DNA of 64,000 bases from Agathobaculum sp. NTUH-O15-33 (GCF_033193315.1 NZ_CP136187.1:2631501-2695500); one strand, 5' to 3'. Counted from the stretch's first letter, positions 18,823 through 27,035 are shown. Program-made: numbers and translations. The notes: generated by a model from the letters alone, not told the origin.

Positions 18823-19518
18823 TCACTCGTTCCTCTCTATCTTGTAGCCGACGCCCCAGACGACCTTTAAGTAGCGGGGCTCCTTGGGGTTGATCTCGAT
18901 CTTCTCACGAATATGGCGGATGTGCACCGCGATCGCGTTGTCGGAAACCGCTTCCTCGTTCCACACCTGCCGGTAGATCTCCTCGGTTGAGAACACGCGC
19001 CCGGGGTGGCGGCAGAGCAGCTCCAAAATTTTGTATTCCAGCGGCGTCAGCCGCACCTCTTCCCCATCCACCGAGGCCGTTTTGCTTTCCGTATCCAGCA
19101 CAAGGCCTCGAATGGCGATCTGTTTTTCCGTCACCTGCATTGCGCCAAGCTGGGTATAGCGGCGCAGCTGGCTCTTGACCCGCGCGACCAATTCGGACGG
19201 ATTAAAGGGTTTTGTGATGTAATCGTCCGCTCCGGCGGTCAGCCCTAAGATCTTATCCGCGTCCTCCGATTTTGCGGAGATCAGAATGATTGGAATATTT
19301 TTGCTTTCCCGTACCTTGAGCAGCGTTTTGATGCCATCCAGCTCCGGCATCATGATATCAAGCAGCAGCAAATGCACCGGTCTGGTCATGATGATGTCCA
19401 GCGCTTCCAGCCCGTTATATGCCTTTTCGATCTCGTAGCCGTCCGCCTGCAAAAAGATCGCAATGCTATCGACGATCTCGTGATCGTCGTCCACGATCAG
19501 GATCTTTAATTTCTCCAT
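18823..19518 (-). CDS. OmpR/PhoB family response regulator
   Basis: The 231-residue protein has a receiver domain with acidic cluster DDD (residues 10-12), phosphoacceptor Asp54 in LLLLDIMMPELDG, the Ser/Thr switch in ILISAKS and the Lys in YITKPF. It ends in a winged-helix DNA-binding domain (VRLTPLEYKILELLCRHPG to VVWGVGYKI). It is the first gene of the two-component operon. Targets are not evident. GGAGGGGGAAGC precedes the ATG. Confidence 0.95.
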   Translation of the reverse strand: MEKLKILIVDDDHEIVDSIAIFLQADGYEIEKAYNGLEALDIIMTRPVHLLLLDIMMPELDGIKTLLKVRESKNIPIILISAKSEDADKILGLTAGADDYITKPFNPSELVARVKSQLRRYTQLGAMQVTEKQIAIRGLVLDTESKTASVDGEEVRLTPLEYKILELLCRHPGRVFSTEEIYRQVWNEEAVSDNAIAVHIRHIREKIEINPKEPRYLKVVWGVGYKIERNE

Positions 19519-19675
19519 GCTTCCCCCTCCTTACAGGTACTATCATAACAAAGGTTTCTGTTGGTTTTATTCACGAATTTATTAAGAATTTCTTGAGATT
19601 GCACCAAGGCGGCAAAGCGCCCGTTTCGATTATAGCATACCCCGCGCCGCCTGTCACACCGCCGCGCCGGGCAGC

Positions 19676-19709
19676 AAAAAAGACGCTTGTCACAAAGCGT
19701 CTTTTGTTG
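19676..19709 (-). terminator. Terminator of DMT transporter gene
   Basis: The stem AAAAGACGCTT/AAGCGTCTTTT with a TGTGAC-type loop is followed by T-rich sequence on the minus strand directly after the stop codon. Confidence 0.8.
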
Positions 19710-20604
19710 TTATCCCTTTTCGCGCGCTTCTGTCTGGCTTTCCAGCATGCGGTTATAGAAAAACATCAGGACCGATACGCCGCAGATCACCACATAGCCG
19801 ATCGCGCTCAGCAGGTCCGGTATCTGCCCGAACAGCATAAAGCCCAGCAGCGCCGCAAACAGCACCTGCGTATAATCAAACACCGATATTTCCTTGGCCG
19901 GGGCGTGCGCGTAGGCCAGCGTTACGCCGAACTGTCCCAATGTCGCGGCAAGGCCCGCGCCGAGCAGGCAGGCCGTTTGCCAAAGCGTCATCGGGTGATA
20001 GTCAAATATCAAAAACGGCAGCGTTGCCAGCGTGGAAAAGGCAGAAAAGAAAAACACGATCCGCGCGCTCTTTTCGCCCCGCCCCGACAGCGCGCGTACC
20101 GCCGTATAGGCCGCGCCCGCCGCCATGCCGCCCGCCAGACCGACCAGCGCCGGGAATACCGCCGAGGAAAAACCGGGCTTGATGATCAGCAGCGCGCGCC
20201 CCAAAAGCCGCGAGCACCGCGCCGTACTGCACCAAATTCGCGCGCTCCCGCAGCAGCGCCAGCGAAAACAGGATGGCGAAAAAGGGCGACATTTTATTTA
20301 GAATATTGGCATCCGCCAACAGCAGATGGTCCACCGCGTAGAAATTGCAGAAAATGCCGAGCGTACCGCACACGGCGCGCAAGGTCAGCAGCGGAAGATT
20401 GCCTTTTCCCCAGCGGAACCCCACGCCGTTGCGTTTCAGCACGAAGCCCGCGAATATCATCGCAACGCAGTTGCGGAAAAAAGCCTTTTGCGTAAACGGC
20501 AGGTCGCCCGCCAGACGGACCAGCGCGTTCATCGCGGCAAACCCAAAAGCGGACAGCAGGATAAAACCAATGGCCTTGCTTTTCTTTGATAACATTCTGA
20601 TCAC
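19710..20604 (-). CDS. DMT superfamily transporter, EamA family (frameshifted)
   Basis: The first frame supplies the N-terminal EamA half (FILLSAFGFAAMNALVRLAG, NALVRLAG, ILNKMSPFFAILFSLALLRE), the other supplies the second half (ALLIIKPGFSS to YVVICGVSVLMFFYNR). They meet near a C4 run at 20199-20202, and dropping one base gives 297 residues with about ten membrane helices, the normal family size. EamA transporters export metabolites such as amino acids. A GTG start at 20604 is favoured by AAGGAAGG upstream; an ATG at 20595 is possible. Confidence 0.82.
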
Positions 20605-20654
20605 CCGATTCCTTCCTTCATTCCTGTACGCTTATTATGTGATAAAAACGCAAA

Positions 20655-20687
20655 AGACCATCGGCGAAAAGCCGATGGTCTTTTTTT
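20655..20687 (-). terminator. Terminator of the tRNA operon
   Basis: A GACCATCGGC stem with a short loop ends in TTTT on the minus strand immediately after tRNA-Cys; the opposite strand also carries a T7 run. Confidence 0.85.
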
Positions 20688-20688
20688 C

Positions 20689-20762
20689 TGGAGGTACCAC
20701 CCAGAATCGAACTGGGGATCAGGGAGTTGCAGTCCCACGCCTTACCGCTTGGCTATGGTACC
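20689..20762 (-). tRNA. tRNA-Cys (GCA)
   Basis: The 74-nt cloverleaf has a GGTACCA/TGGTACC acceptor stem, anticodon GCA in GGGACTGCAACTCCC, a T-arm with GTTCGATTC and an encoded 3' CCA. It is the last gene of the tRNA array. Confidence 0.96.
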
Positions 20763-20822
20763 ATACCATATTTAAGATATGCGGAAAATGAAACGGCATT
20801 CCTAAAAAGTGAAGAAAAAAAT

Positions 20823-20898
20823 TGGAGCGGCTGACGAGGCTCGAACTCGCTACCTCCACCTTGGCAAGGTGGCGCTCTACCAGATGAGCTACAGCCGC
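20823..20898 (-). tRNA. tRNA-Gly (GCC)
   Basis: The 76-nt cloverleaf has a GCGGCTG acceptor arm, D-arm TAGCTCATCTGGTAGAGC, anticodon GCC in CACCTTGCCAAGGTG, T-loop GTTCGAGCC and encoded CCA. Confidence 0.96.
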
Positions 20899-21001
20899 AT
20901 ATATTTTATTGCCGTTTGTGCTGTCATGCCGGGTATGATCGTTTTCCGCGGGAAAACCGGTGTCTCCGGGCGAAATCGCTTTTGCTGGGGCAAAAGCATG
21001 G

Positions 21002-21039
21002 ATTTTTCATATCGCACCATAGGGTGCGATATGAAAAAT
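21002..21039. repeat. 17-bp perfect palindrome between tRNA-Phe and tRNA-Gly
   Basis: Arms 21002-21018 and 21023-21039 are perfect complements around the four-base loop ATAG. The right arm ends on the CCA end of tRNA-Phe. It lacks the 3' T-run of a terminator in the tRNA direction and may be a processing or spacer hairpin. Confidence 0.8.
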
Positions 21040-21114
21040 GGTGCCTCCGGGCGGAATCGAACCACCGACACGGGGATTTTCAGTCCCCTGCTCTACCGAC
21101 TGAGCTACAGAGGC
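21039..21114 (-). tRNA. tRNA-Phe (GAA)
   Basis: The 76-nt cloverleaf has a GCCTCTG/CGGAGGC acceptor stem, anticodon GAA in GGGACTGAAAATCCC, T-loop GTTCGATTC and encoded CCA. Confidence 0.96.
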
Positions 21115-21119
21115 GTGTC

Positions 21120-21192
21120 ATAAATCGCCTAACGGCGGGATGCGAGAAAACTTCGCTTCGCTGGTTTTTCGATAAATCGCCTAACGGCGGGA
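21120..21192. repeat. Two 21-bp direct repeats between tRNA-Phe and tRNA-Asp
   Basis: Copies at 21120-21140 and 21172-21192 (starting ATAAATCGCCTAACGGCGGG) are identical and 52 bp apart. Each contains the small palindrome CGCCTAACGGCG. No gene is seen in the 283-bp spacer; this and the inverted tRNA-Asp fragment are its only evident structure. Confidence 0.75.
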
Positions 21193-21343
21193 CGCTGGAA
21201 AGGGCGGGTGCATTTTGGGCGACCCTGTGGTTGCTATTTTAGGGGCTGGTGGCGCCTAGCCGCGGGGTTATCACCTTTGCGTTGACACCCACGAGCTAAA
21301 CAACATGCCACCGGCATATTTTTTACGGCTACGCCGCCGCTCT

Positions 21344-21420
21344 TTCAAGTCCCATCCGGGTCGCCTACTTTCGTAAGCGACCTGATGAAACTGGAAGTGG
21401 CGACCCGGATGGGACTTGAA
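21344..21420. repeat. Inverted partial copy of the tRNA-Asp 3' half
   Basis: Bases 21344-21365 are a perfect 22-base reverse complement of 21399-21420, the T-arm and acceptor 3' strand of tRNA-Asp. A 33-base spacer separates them. The transcript could therefore form a long hairpin competing with the tRNA fold. Confidence 0.85.
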
Positions 21421-21474
21421 CCCACGGCCTCTAGCGTGACAGGCTAGCGCTCTAACCAACTGAGCTACCGGGCC
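21398..21474 (-). tRNA. tRNA-Asp (GTC)
   Basis: The 77-nt cloverleaf has a GGCCCGG/CCGGGTC acceptor stem, anticodon GTC in CTAGCCTGTCACGCTAG, T-loop GTTCAAGTC and encoded CCA. It is the first tRNA of the array. Confidence 0.96.
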
Positions 21475-21480
21475 AATTTG

Positions 21481-21538
21481 CTGCCGCTTTATTACCAGCG
21501 GCAGTAATTATTATATCTAAAAACCATCATTCTGTCAA
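21481..21538 (-). promoter_or_regulatory. Promoter and leader hairpin of the tRNA array
   Basis: On the minus strand TTGACA (21538-21533) and TATAAT (21515-21510) are 17 bp apart. A CTGCCGCT/AGCGGCAG hairpin (21481-21504) lies between the start site and tRNA-Asp. Confidence 0.8.
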
Positions 21539-21557
21539 CAGTTTTTTTCTTCTTTTT

Positions 21558-22439
21558 TCAGCTTTCTGCCTGCGTCAGCAAATCTTGCAATTCTTCCCGC
21601 GTAAAGGCATAGATTTTATCGCAAAATTGGCAAGTAACCTCACTTTTTTCCTGTTCGTCCGCCATTTTTTTCAGTTCGTCACGGCCCATGCTGATAAGCG
21701 CGCGTTCTACTTTATGCCTGCTGCACCCACAACGATAGCCGATTTCACTTGTCTGTAAAAACTCCACGTCAAAGCCGTCCAACACTTGCTCTATGATCTG
21801 CTCGAGCGTCTGCCCTTCTGCAAGCAGCGCGCTGACCGGGCGGATCTGCGCAAGGTTTTTTTCCAGCCGGTCGATGTCCTCGTTCCGCACACCGGGCATC
21901 AGCTGCACCAAATAACCGCCCGCCGCCTTGATCGACTGATCGGTGTCCACCAAAACGCCCAGCGCACAGGCGGAGGGAATCTGCTCACTCTCCGCAAAGT
22001 AGCGCGTCAGGTCGGCGGCGATCTCACCGTTTGTCAGCGCGACCGTGCCGGTCACAGGGTCCTTTAGCCCAATATCCTTAATCACCATCAGATAGCCGCG
22101 GCCCACGCCGCCGCCCACGTCCAGCTTGCCATCCTCCCGCAGGGGTAGGTCGCAGGCCGGATTTTGCAGATAGCCGCGCACAAACCCGTCCGAATCGCCC
22201 ACGCAGACGATCGCGCCCAGCGGGCCGTTACCTCTGATCTGCACGGTCACCGAGCCGTCCTCCACCTTGAGCTGGCTGCCCAGCATAGCGGAAGCGGTCA
22301 GCGTGCGGCCAAGCGCCGCAGAGCCCAGCGGCAGGGTCCCATGTATTTCGCGCGCGCGCTCCACCAGCCCGGTCGTGCGGGCGGCAACGATCTGAATGCC
22401 CGCGTTGCGGGTCAAAGCGCGCAATAAAGTATCGCTCAT
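21558..22439 (-). CDS. hslO: Hsp33 redox-regulated chaperonin
   Basis: The 293-residue Hsp33 has the N-terminal chaperone domain (TVQIRGNGPLGAIVCVGD, GYLQNPACDLPL) and a C-terminal zinc redox switch with four cysteines, CGCS and CQFC. The family holds unfolded proteins when oxidants release the zinc. Length is normal. It follows the methyltransferase gene by 6 bp on the same strand, so it is the third gene of the yerC operon. Confidence 0.96.
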   Translation of the reverse strand: MSDTLLRALTRNAGIQIVAARTTGLVERAREIHGTLPLGSAALGRTLTASAMLGSQLKVEDGSVTVQIRGNGPLGAIVCVGDSDGFVRGYLQNPACDLPLREDGKLDVGGGVGRGYLMVIKDIGLKDPVTGTVALTNGEIAADLTRYFAESEQIPSACALGVLVDTDQSIKAAGGYLVQLMPGVRNEDIDRLEKNLAQIRPVSALLAEGQTLEQIIEQVLDGFDVEFLQTSEIGYRCGCSRHKVERALISMGRDELKKMADEQEKSEVTCQFCDKIYAFTREELQDLLTQAES

Positions 22440-22445
22440 AGTTCG

Positions 22446-23186
22446 TTAATCTCTCTTTCTTGCGGTAAAAAATACGCGGTCCTCCCCGCCCCGAACGGGC
22501 GAGAAGGCAAAATCGCCGTATGTATGGATATCGGCAAAGCCCGCTTCGGCCAGCATTTGCCGCAGTGTTTCCAGCGGATAAACGCGTTCCTCGTGCGTTT
22601 CCTGCGCGCGGCGCCACAGGCCGTTCTCGCGCGAGAAAATATCAAACTGATAGGCGCACAGCTCGTCCTCCACGGCAGCCTGCCACACGCAGAACACGTC
22701 CTCTTCCTCGCGGACATAGCTCTGCCCATCGATCCGGGCGAATTTCTCCGGAGTGTTCACATCGAACACGAAAAGCCCGGTCTTTGGTTCTAAAAACAGG
22801 TGTACGCGGCGAAACGCTTCGCGCAAGGCCGCGGGCTCGGTCACATAATTGACCGAATCCAAGCAGCACAGACACGCGTCCACCGTGCCGTATAGGTCAA
22901 GCTCCTCCATGCGCTGGTTCAAAAACAGCGGCCGTGGCGATAGCTCCATCGTGCTTTCCATGGCTTGCATCAGCATTTCCGGAGAAGCGTCCGCGCCGAT
23001 CATTTCATAGCCGCGCTCGGTCATCAATCTGGTCAGCCGCCCGGTGCCGCACGCCAGATCAAGGATCAGCTTTGGCGAAAGCGCCTCGCGCCGGAACAGC
23101 GCCTGAAAAAAGTCCGCCCATTCCGCATAGCCCACGTCCTCCGTAAACCGGTCGTAGTATGCGGAAAGCGCCTGATAGCTATTCAT
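22446..23186 (-). CDS. Class I SAM-dependent methyltransferase
   Basis: The 246-residue protein has the Rossmann SAM-binding motif ILDLACGTGRLTRLM, an acidic GADASPEML strand end and post-I block DACLCCLDSVNYV. It begins YQALSAYYDRFTEDVGYAEW, like Firmicutes methyltransferases annotated near yerC or rsfS. The substrate is not determinable. It overlaps yerC by 8 bp, indicating coupled translation. Confidence 0.88.
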   Translation of the reverse strand: MNSYQALSAYYDRFTEDVGYAEWADFFQALFRREALSPKLILDLACGTGRLTRLMTERGYEMIGADASPEMLMQAMESTMELSPRPLFLNQRMEELDLYGTVDACLCCLDSVNYVTEPAALREAFRRVHLFLEPKTGLFVFDVNTPEKFARIDGQSYVREEEDVFCVWQAAVEDELCAYQFDIFSRENGLWRRAQETHEERVYPLETLRQMLAEAGFADIHTYGDFAFSPVRGGEDRVFFTARKRD

Positions 23187-23472
23187 CTTCCTTCAGCCGG
23201 TCTAGCAGCGTACGGTAGCCGTCCGAGCCGTAAACAAGGCACTTATTCACGCGGCTGATCGTCGCTGTGGAAGCGCCGGTCTCCTGCACGATATCGGAAT
23301 AAATACGGCCTTCGTCCAGCATGCGGGCCACCTGAAAGCGCTGTACCATCGCGCGCAGCTCGGCGATTGTGCACAGGTCCTCAAAAAAATCATAGCACTC
23401 TTCCACGGATTGCAGCTTCAAAATGCCCTGAAAGAGGATGTCCATATCCTCATCCTTCAGTTTTTTGTTCAA
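23179..23472 (-). CDS. yerC: YerC/YecD family TrpR-like DNA-binding protein
   Basis: This 97-residue protein matches the TrpR-related YerC family: LCTIAELRAMVQRFQVARML followed by the helix-turn-helix IVQETGASTATISRVNKCL. TrpR itself is rare in Firmicutes, and YerC targets are not established. It is the first gene of the yerC-methyltransferase-hslO operon, with GGAGGG before the ATG. Confidence 0.92.
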   Translation of the reverse strand: MNKKLKDEDMDILFQGILKLQSVEECYDFFEDLCTIAELRAMVQRFQVARMLDEGRIYSDIVQETGASTATISRVNKCLVYGSDGYRTLLDRLKEDE

Positions 23473-23513
23473 GATACTCCCTCCCTATTCAAAATTCTTC
23501 TTATGATACAAAC

Positions 23514-23542
23514 ATTATATCACACCGCTTTCATAATGTAAA
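23514..23542 (-). promoter_or_regulatory. Promoter of the yerC operon
   Basis: On the minus strand TTTACA (23542-23537) and TATAAT (23519-23514) are separated by 17 bp, about 42 bp before the yerC start. Confidence 0.7.
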
Positions 23543-23820
23543 GTGTAACAAGTTCAAACTCCCAAGGGTGGTTTTTCCCTATCCATATATAGTATTTTCA
23601 CCAATCTGCTTTCTGCAATTTGTTAATAAGCAGTAACCTTTCAATGCGCCATTCGTTAAGCCCCCCTTTCGTCACGCGCCTGCAGCGCGCGCCACCTTCC
23701 CCTCGTAGTGGGAAGGCCAAAGGGCGGCGCTATGCCGTATAGAAGTCAGATATTCTTAACTAAATGACATTGGTGGAGTCATCCCACCGCCCGCGACTGC
23801 CGCCGCGCATTCAAACGCGA
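23543..23820. other. Gene-free spacer with repeat debris
   Basis: No convincing open frame lies here. The stretch holds short GC-rich palindromes and a CACCTTCCCCTCGTAGTGGG segment like the degenerate interspersed repeats of gut Firmicutes. It separates the yerC promoter from the IS200-linked 58-bp repeat. Confidence 0.4.
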
Positions 23821-23878
23821 GTCATGACCACCCCAAAGCGGGGTGGCATGAACAAGCCCTATAAGGGCATAAAAAAAG
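23821..23878. repeat. 58-bp dispersed repeat, copy 1
   Basis: This stretch is identical base for base to 40423-40480. It contains two hairpins (CCACCCC-loop-GGGGTGG and GCCCTATAAGGGC) and ends in a run of seven As. This copy lies beside the IS200 transposase terminator; the other has no transposase. Confidence 0.85.
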
Positions 23879-23903
23879 CCAGCGCCTAAAAGACGCTGGC
23901 TTT
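23871..23903 (-). terminator. Terminator of the IS200 transposase gene
   Basis: An AAGCCAGCG/CGCTGGCTT stem is followed by seven Ts on the minus strand. Confidence 0.8.
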
Positions 23904-24500
23904 CACTTCGTTCAAGCCCTGATGGTAAGACTACTTACTACCCTTGAAAGGGTCAACATATTCTTTCTTACTTAAGCTATCTTCGATTTGATCCTGCTTA
24001 TCTTGCTCCCTGATATATTTTTGAATCGTGGCCGTATTGATTCCTACCGTGCTCACATAATATCCAGTCGCCCAGAAATTACGACTGCCGAATTTATATT
24101 TTAAATTCCCATGCCGCTCGAATATCATCATCGCACTTTTCCCTTTTAAATATCCCATAAACTGCGAGATACTGTATTTCGGCGGCACGCTTACGAGTAA
24201 ATGAATATGGTCAGGCATCATATGCCCTTCGATGATTTCCACACCCTTCCACTTGCACAAATCCTTTATAATTTGCTGTATATCTTTTCGCAGCTGCTTA
24301 TAGATTATTTTCCTTCGATATTTCGGTGTGAATACGATGTGATACTTGCATACCCATTTTGTATGTGCTAAACTGTTTGCCATAAAGGTCTTCCTTTCTG
24401 TTTCTTTGGTGGCTTGAACACTCACCATTTTATCAGTTTGGAAGTCCTTTTTTGTTTAAACTTGAATCCCACCCGCATTGCGGGCGGTTCTTACCGTATT
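23880..24500 (-). mobile_element. IS200-like insertion element (ends approximate)
   Basis: The tnpA gene is bracketed by possible subterminal hairpins: the AGCCAGCG stem downstream and a CCCGCATTGCGGG stem at about 24470-24485 upstream. IS200 elements lack terminal inverted repeats and target duplications, so the exact ends cannot be set from one copy. Confidence 0.5.
23931..24383 (-). CDS. tnpA: IS200/IS605-type transposase TnpA (Y1 HUH family)
   Basis: The 150-residue protein has the HUH metal motif in MPDHIHLLVSVPP, a YKYHIVFTPKYRRK N-terminal core strand pattern, and the catalytic tyrosine region WATGYYVSTVGINTATIQKYI. It moves single-stranded DNA using subterminal hairpins instead of inverted repeats. 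The start at 24383 follows AAAGGAAGACCTTT; 15 upstream codons are probably untranslated. There is no tnpB or serine-recombinase partner, so this is a single-gene IS200-like element. Confidence 0.93.
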   Translation of the reverse strand: MANSLAHTKWVCKYHIVFTPKYRRKIIYKQLRKDIQQIIKDLCKWKGVEIIEGHMMPDHIHLLVSVPPKYSISQFMGYLKGKSAMMIFERHGNLKYKFGSRNFWATGYYVSTVGINTATIQKYIREQDKQDQIEDSLSKKEYVDPFKGSK

Positions 24501-24536
24501 TGCTCTGCAAATACGCCACCGCTAAAGCACTAATGC

Positions 24537-24568
24537 AAAAAGCGCGCCGGAAAATCCGGCGCGCTTTC
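24537..24568 (-). terminator. fba terminator
   Basis: A GCGCGCCGGA stem with a TTTT loop ends in TTTTTG on the minus strand, 15 bp past the fba stop. Confidence 0.88.
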
Positions 24569-24582
24569 TTTCATATCTACTT

Positions 24583-25515
24583 TTAGGCCTTGCCGTTGCA
24601 GCCAAGCACGTTGACGAGCTTGTGCGCAACCATGTCCTTGACGGCCTGACGGGCAGGCTTCAGGTACTGGCGGGGATCGAAATCCGCCGGATGCAGCGCC
24701 ATGTGCTCGCGGATCGCGGCGGTCATGGCCAGACGGATGTCGGAGTCGATGTTGATCTTGCAGACCGCGCCCTTGGCAGCCTCGCGGAGCATTTCCTCCG
24801 GGATACCGATAGCGTCCGGCATAGCGCCGCCGTACTGGTTGACCTTAGCAACCATGTCCTGCGGAACAGAGGAGGAACCGTGCAGCACGATCGGGAACTC
24901 CGGCAGACGGCGGGAAACTTCCGCCAGAATGTCGAAGCGGAGCTGCGGGTTCTGGCCGGGCTTAAACTTGTAAGCGCCGTGCGAGGTGCCGATCGCGATT
25001 GCCAGAGAGTCAACGCCGGTCTTGGTAACGAAATCCTCAACCTGCGCCGGATCAGTGTACTGGTGATCCTCAGCGACAACGTCGTCCTCAACGCCGGCGA
25101 GCTGGCCGAGCTCGGCCTCTACGACAACGCCGTGCGCGTGCGCGTATTCAACAACCTGCTTGGCAACCTTAACGTTCTCATCGTACGGCATGGCGGAACC
25201 GTCGAACATAACGGAGGTAAAGCCGCCGTCGATGCAGGACTTGCAAATTTCAAAATCAGAGCCGTGGTCCAGATGCAGCGCGATCGGAATATCCGGGCAC
25301 TCCTTGACAGCGGCCTCTACCATCTTAACGAGGTAGGTGTGGTTTGCATATGCACGGGCGCCCTTGGATACCTGAAGGATAACGGGAGCCTTCTGCTCCT
25401 GACAAGCTTCGGTAATGCCCTGCACGATCTCCATGTTGTTCACATTGAAAGCGCCGACAGCGTAGCCGCCGTGATAAGCTTTCTTGAACATCTCTGCAGA
25501 AGTAACTAATGACAT
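24583..25515 (-). CDS. fba: Class II fructose-bisphosphate aldolase
   Basis: The 310-residue zinc-dependent aldolase interconverts fructose-1,6-bisphosphate with glyceraldehyde-3-phosphate and dihydroxyacetone phosphate. Diagnostic blocks are ALHLDHGSDFE (zinc His and catalytic Asp), VEAELGQLAG, IGTSHGAYKF and IVLHGSSS. It is cytoplasmic and stands alone with its own promoter and terminator, divergent from the PPi-phosphofructokinase gene, so two consecutive glycolytic steps share one intergenic region. Confidence 0.96.
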   Translation of the reverse strand: MSLVTSAEMFKKAYHGGYAVGAFNVNNMEIVQGITEACQEQKAPVILQVSKGARAYANHTYLVKMVEAAVKECPDIPIALHLDHGSDFEICKSCIDGGFTSVMFDGSAMPYDENVKVAKQVVEYAHAHGVVVEAELGQLAGVEDDVVAEDHQYTDPAQVEDFVTKTGVDSLAIAIGTSHGAYKFKPGQNPQLRFDILAEVSRRLPEFPIVLHGSSSVPQDMVAKVNQYGGAMPDAIGIPEEMLREAAKGAVCKINIDSDIRLAMTAAIREHMALHPADFDPRQYLKPARQAVKDMVAHKLVNVLGCNGKA

Positions 25516-25563
25516 GGATAAACTTCCTTTCTATAAATGAAATTAATAAAGAATTCCACCACT

Positions 25564-25592
25564 ATTCTACCAGTATGTCGGCCTAAAATCAA
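25564..25592 (-). promoter_or_regulatory. fba promoter
   Basis: On the minus strand TTGATT (25592-25587) and TAGAAT (25569-25564) have a 17-bp spacer. Confidence 0.6.
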
Positions 25593-25670
25593 GTCCATAA
25601 TCCAAATGCCCCCCATTTTTTGCTTTTCTCGGCTATTCGCCGCCCCCTGCCCAAAAAACCCAAAATTCCA

Positions 25671-25699
25671 TTGATTTTATTCCGTTTTTATGGTAACCT
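25671..25699 (+). promoter_or_regulatory. Candidate pfp promoter
   Basis: TTGATT (25671-25676) and TAACCT (25694-25699) are 17 bp apart, 74 bp before the start codon. The -10 is weak. Confidence 0.45.
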
Positions 25700-25772
25700 T
25701 TAAAGTGAAAGAAAATGCAGTGGCAAGGTAACAAACCAATGTGTTTTAATTTGTTAGGAGGTTTTCAAAATC

Positions 25773-27014
25773 ATGAGTGAACTGAAAGGCGCATGCGTCA
25801 TCGGCCAGTCCGGCGGCCCGACCTCGGTGATCAACTCTTCCGTTCTCGGCGCACTGGAGACTGCGCTGGACAATCCGTCCATCACCCGCGTGTTCGGTAT
25901 GGCCCACGGCATCAAGGGCCTGTTGAATGACGAACTGTACGACATCGACAAGGAAGATCGCGACGAACTCGCGCTGCTGCGTTATACCCCGTCCTCGGCC
26001 CTCGGCTCCTGCCGCTATAAGCTGGCCGATCCCGATATCGACGATACCGATTACAAGCGCATCCTCGAAATCTTCAAGAAGTATGATATTCGCTATTTCT
26101 TCTACAACGGCGGCAACGATTCGATGGATACCTGCAACAAGGTTTCCAAGTATATGATGAAGTCCGGCTACGAGTGCCGCGTCATGGGTATCCCGAAGAC
26201 GATCGACAACGACCTGTTCGGCACCGACCACTGCCCCGGCTTCTCCTCCGCCGCCAAGTATATCGCTACTTCCTGCATGGAGATCTATCAGGACGCGCGC
26301 GTATACGACATCGGCATGGTTTGCGTTGTTGAGATCATGGGCCGTCACGCCGGCTGGCTGACCGCCGCCGCCGGTCTTGCGACCGCGCAGGGCGCAGGTC
26401 CCGACCTGATCTACCTCCCCGAGACCGACTTCGACATGAAGAAGTTCCTCGCGGACGTAAAGCGCATTTACGACGAGAAGGGCAACTGCCTTGTCGCCGT
26501 TTCCGAAGGCATTCACTATGCCGACGGCACCTTCGTTTCCGAAGCGAAAACCTCCGCTACCGACGGCTTCGGCCACGCGCAGCTGGGCGGTCTGGCCGCC
26601 ATGCTGGCTGACACTGTTAAGAACGAACTCGGCTGCAAGGTTCGCGGCATCGAGCTTTCCCTGCTGCAGCGCTGCGCCGCGCACTGCGCTTCCAAGACCG
26701 ACGTGGACGAGTCCTATATGGCCGGTAAGGCTGCTGTCGAGAACGCCGTTGCAGGCAAGACCGACTTTATGCCCGGCTTCAAGTGCACCCGTGACGCGAA
26801 CGGCTACAAGTGCGAGATCGAGCTTCTGCCCCTCTCCGAAGTTGCAAACACCGAAAAGAAGGTTCCGCGCGAGTGGATCAACGAGGAAGGCAACGGCGTG
26901 ACCGAGAAGTTTATCGAATACGCACTGCCGCTGGTAAACGGCGAAAACGTAGGCCCCAAGGTAAACGGCCTGCCGCGCTTCGCCCAGCTCAAGAAGATCA
27001 TTGCCAAGCCGTAA
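25773..27014 (+). CDS. pfp: Pyrophosphate-dependent 6-phosphofructokinase
   Basis: The 413-residue enzyme phosphorylates fructose-6-phosphate. Two residues that separate phosphoryl donors are visible: GGNDS (113-117) puts Asp where ATP enzymes have Gly, and PKTIDND (141-147) puts Lys where ATP enzymes have Gly. Both are the PPi-type states, so the reaction is expected to be reversible and PPi-driven. Other family blocks are IGQSGGPTSVIN and EIMGRHAGWLTA. AGGAGG lies upstream, and a very strong terminator follows. No ATP-type enzyme is in the window. Confidence 0.93.
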   Translation: MSELKGACVIGQSGGPTSVINSSVLGALETALDNPSITRVFGMAHGIKGLLNDELYDIDKEDRDELALLRYTPSSALGSCRYKLADPDIDDTDYKRILEIFKKYDIRYFFYNGGNDSMDTCNKVSKYMMKSGYECRVMGIPKTIDNDLFGTDHCPGFSSAAKYIATSCMEIYQDARVYDIGMVCVVEIMGRHAGWLTAAAGLATAQGAGPDLIYLPETDFDMKKFLADVKRIYDEKGNCLVAVSEGIHYADGTFVSEAKTSATDGFGHAQLGGLAAMLADTVKNELGCKVRGIELSLLQRCAAHCASKTDVDESYMAGKAAVENAVAGKTDFMPGFKCTRDANGYKCEIELLPLSEVANTEKKVPREWINEEGNGVTEKFIEYALPLVNGENVGPKVNGLPRFAQLKKIIAKP

Positions 27015-27035
27015 GGTTTTCTAGCAAGTCCCTTT

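Noticed and set aside
21344..21420. Prophage or integrative-element attachment site at tRNA-Asp
   Set aside because: The copy is inverted, and there is no integrase or mobile gene content nearby.
21271..21459. 62-residue open frame over tRNA-Asp
   Set aside because: It is a translation of the tRNA and its inverted copy, a known spurious ORF type.
23931..24383. IS605-type element with TnpB nuclease
   Set aside because: Only the Y1 transposase is present; neither flank has a TnpB/RuvC-type frame.
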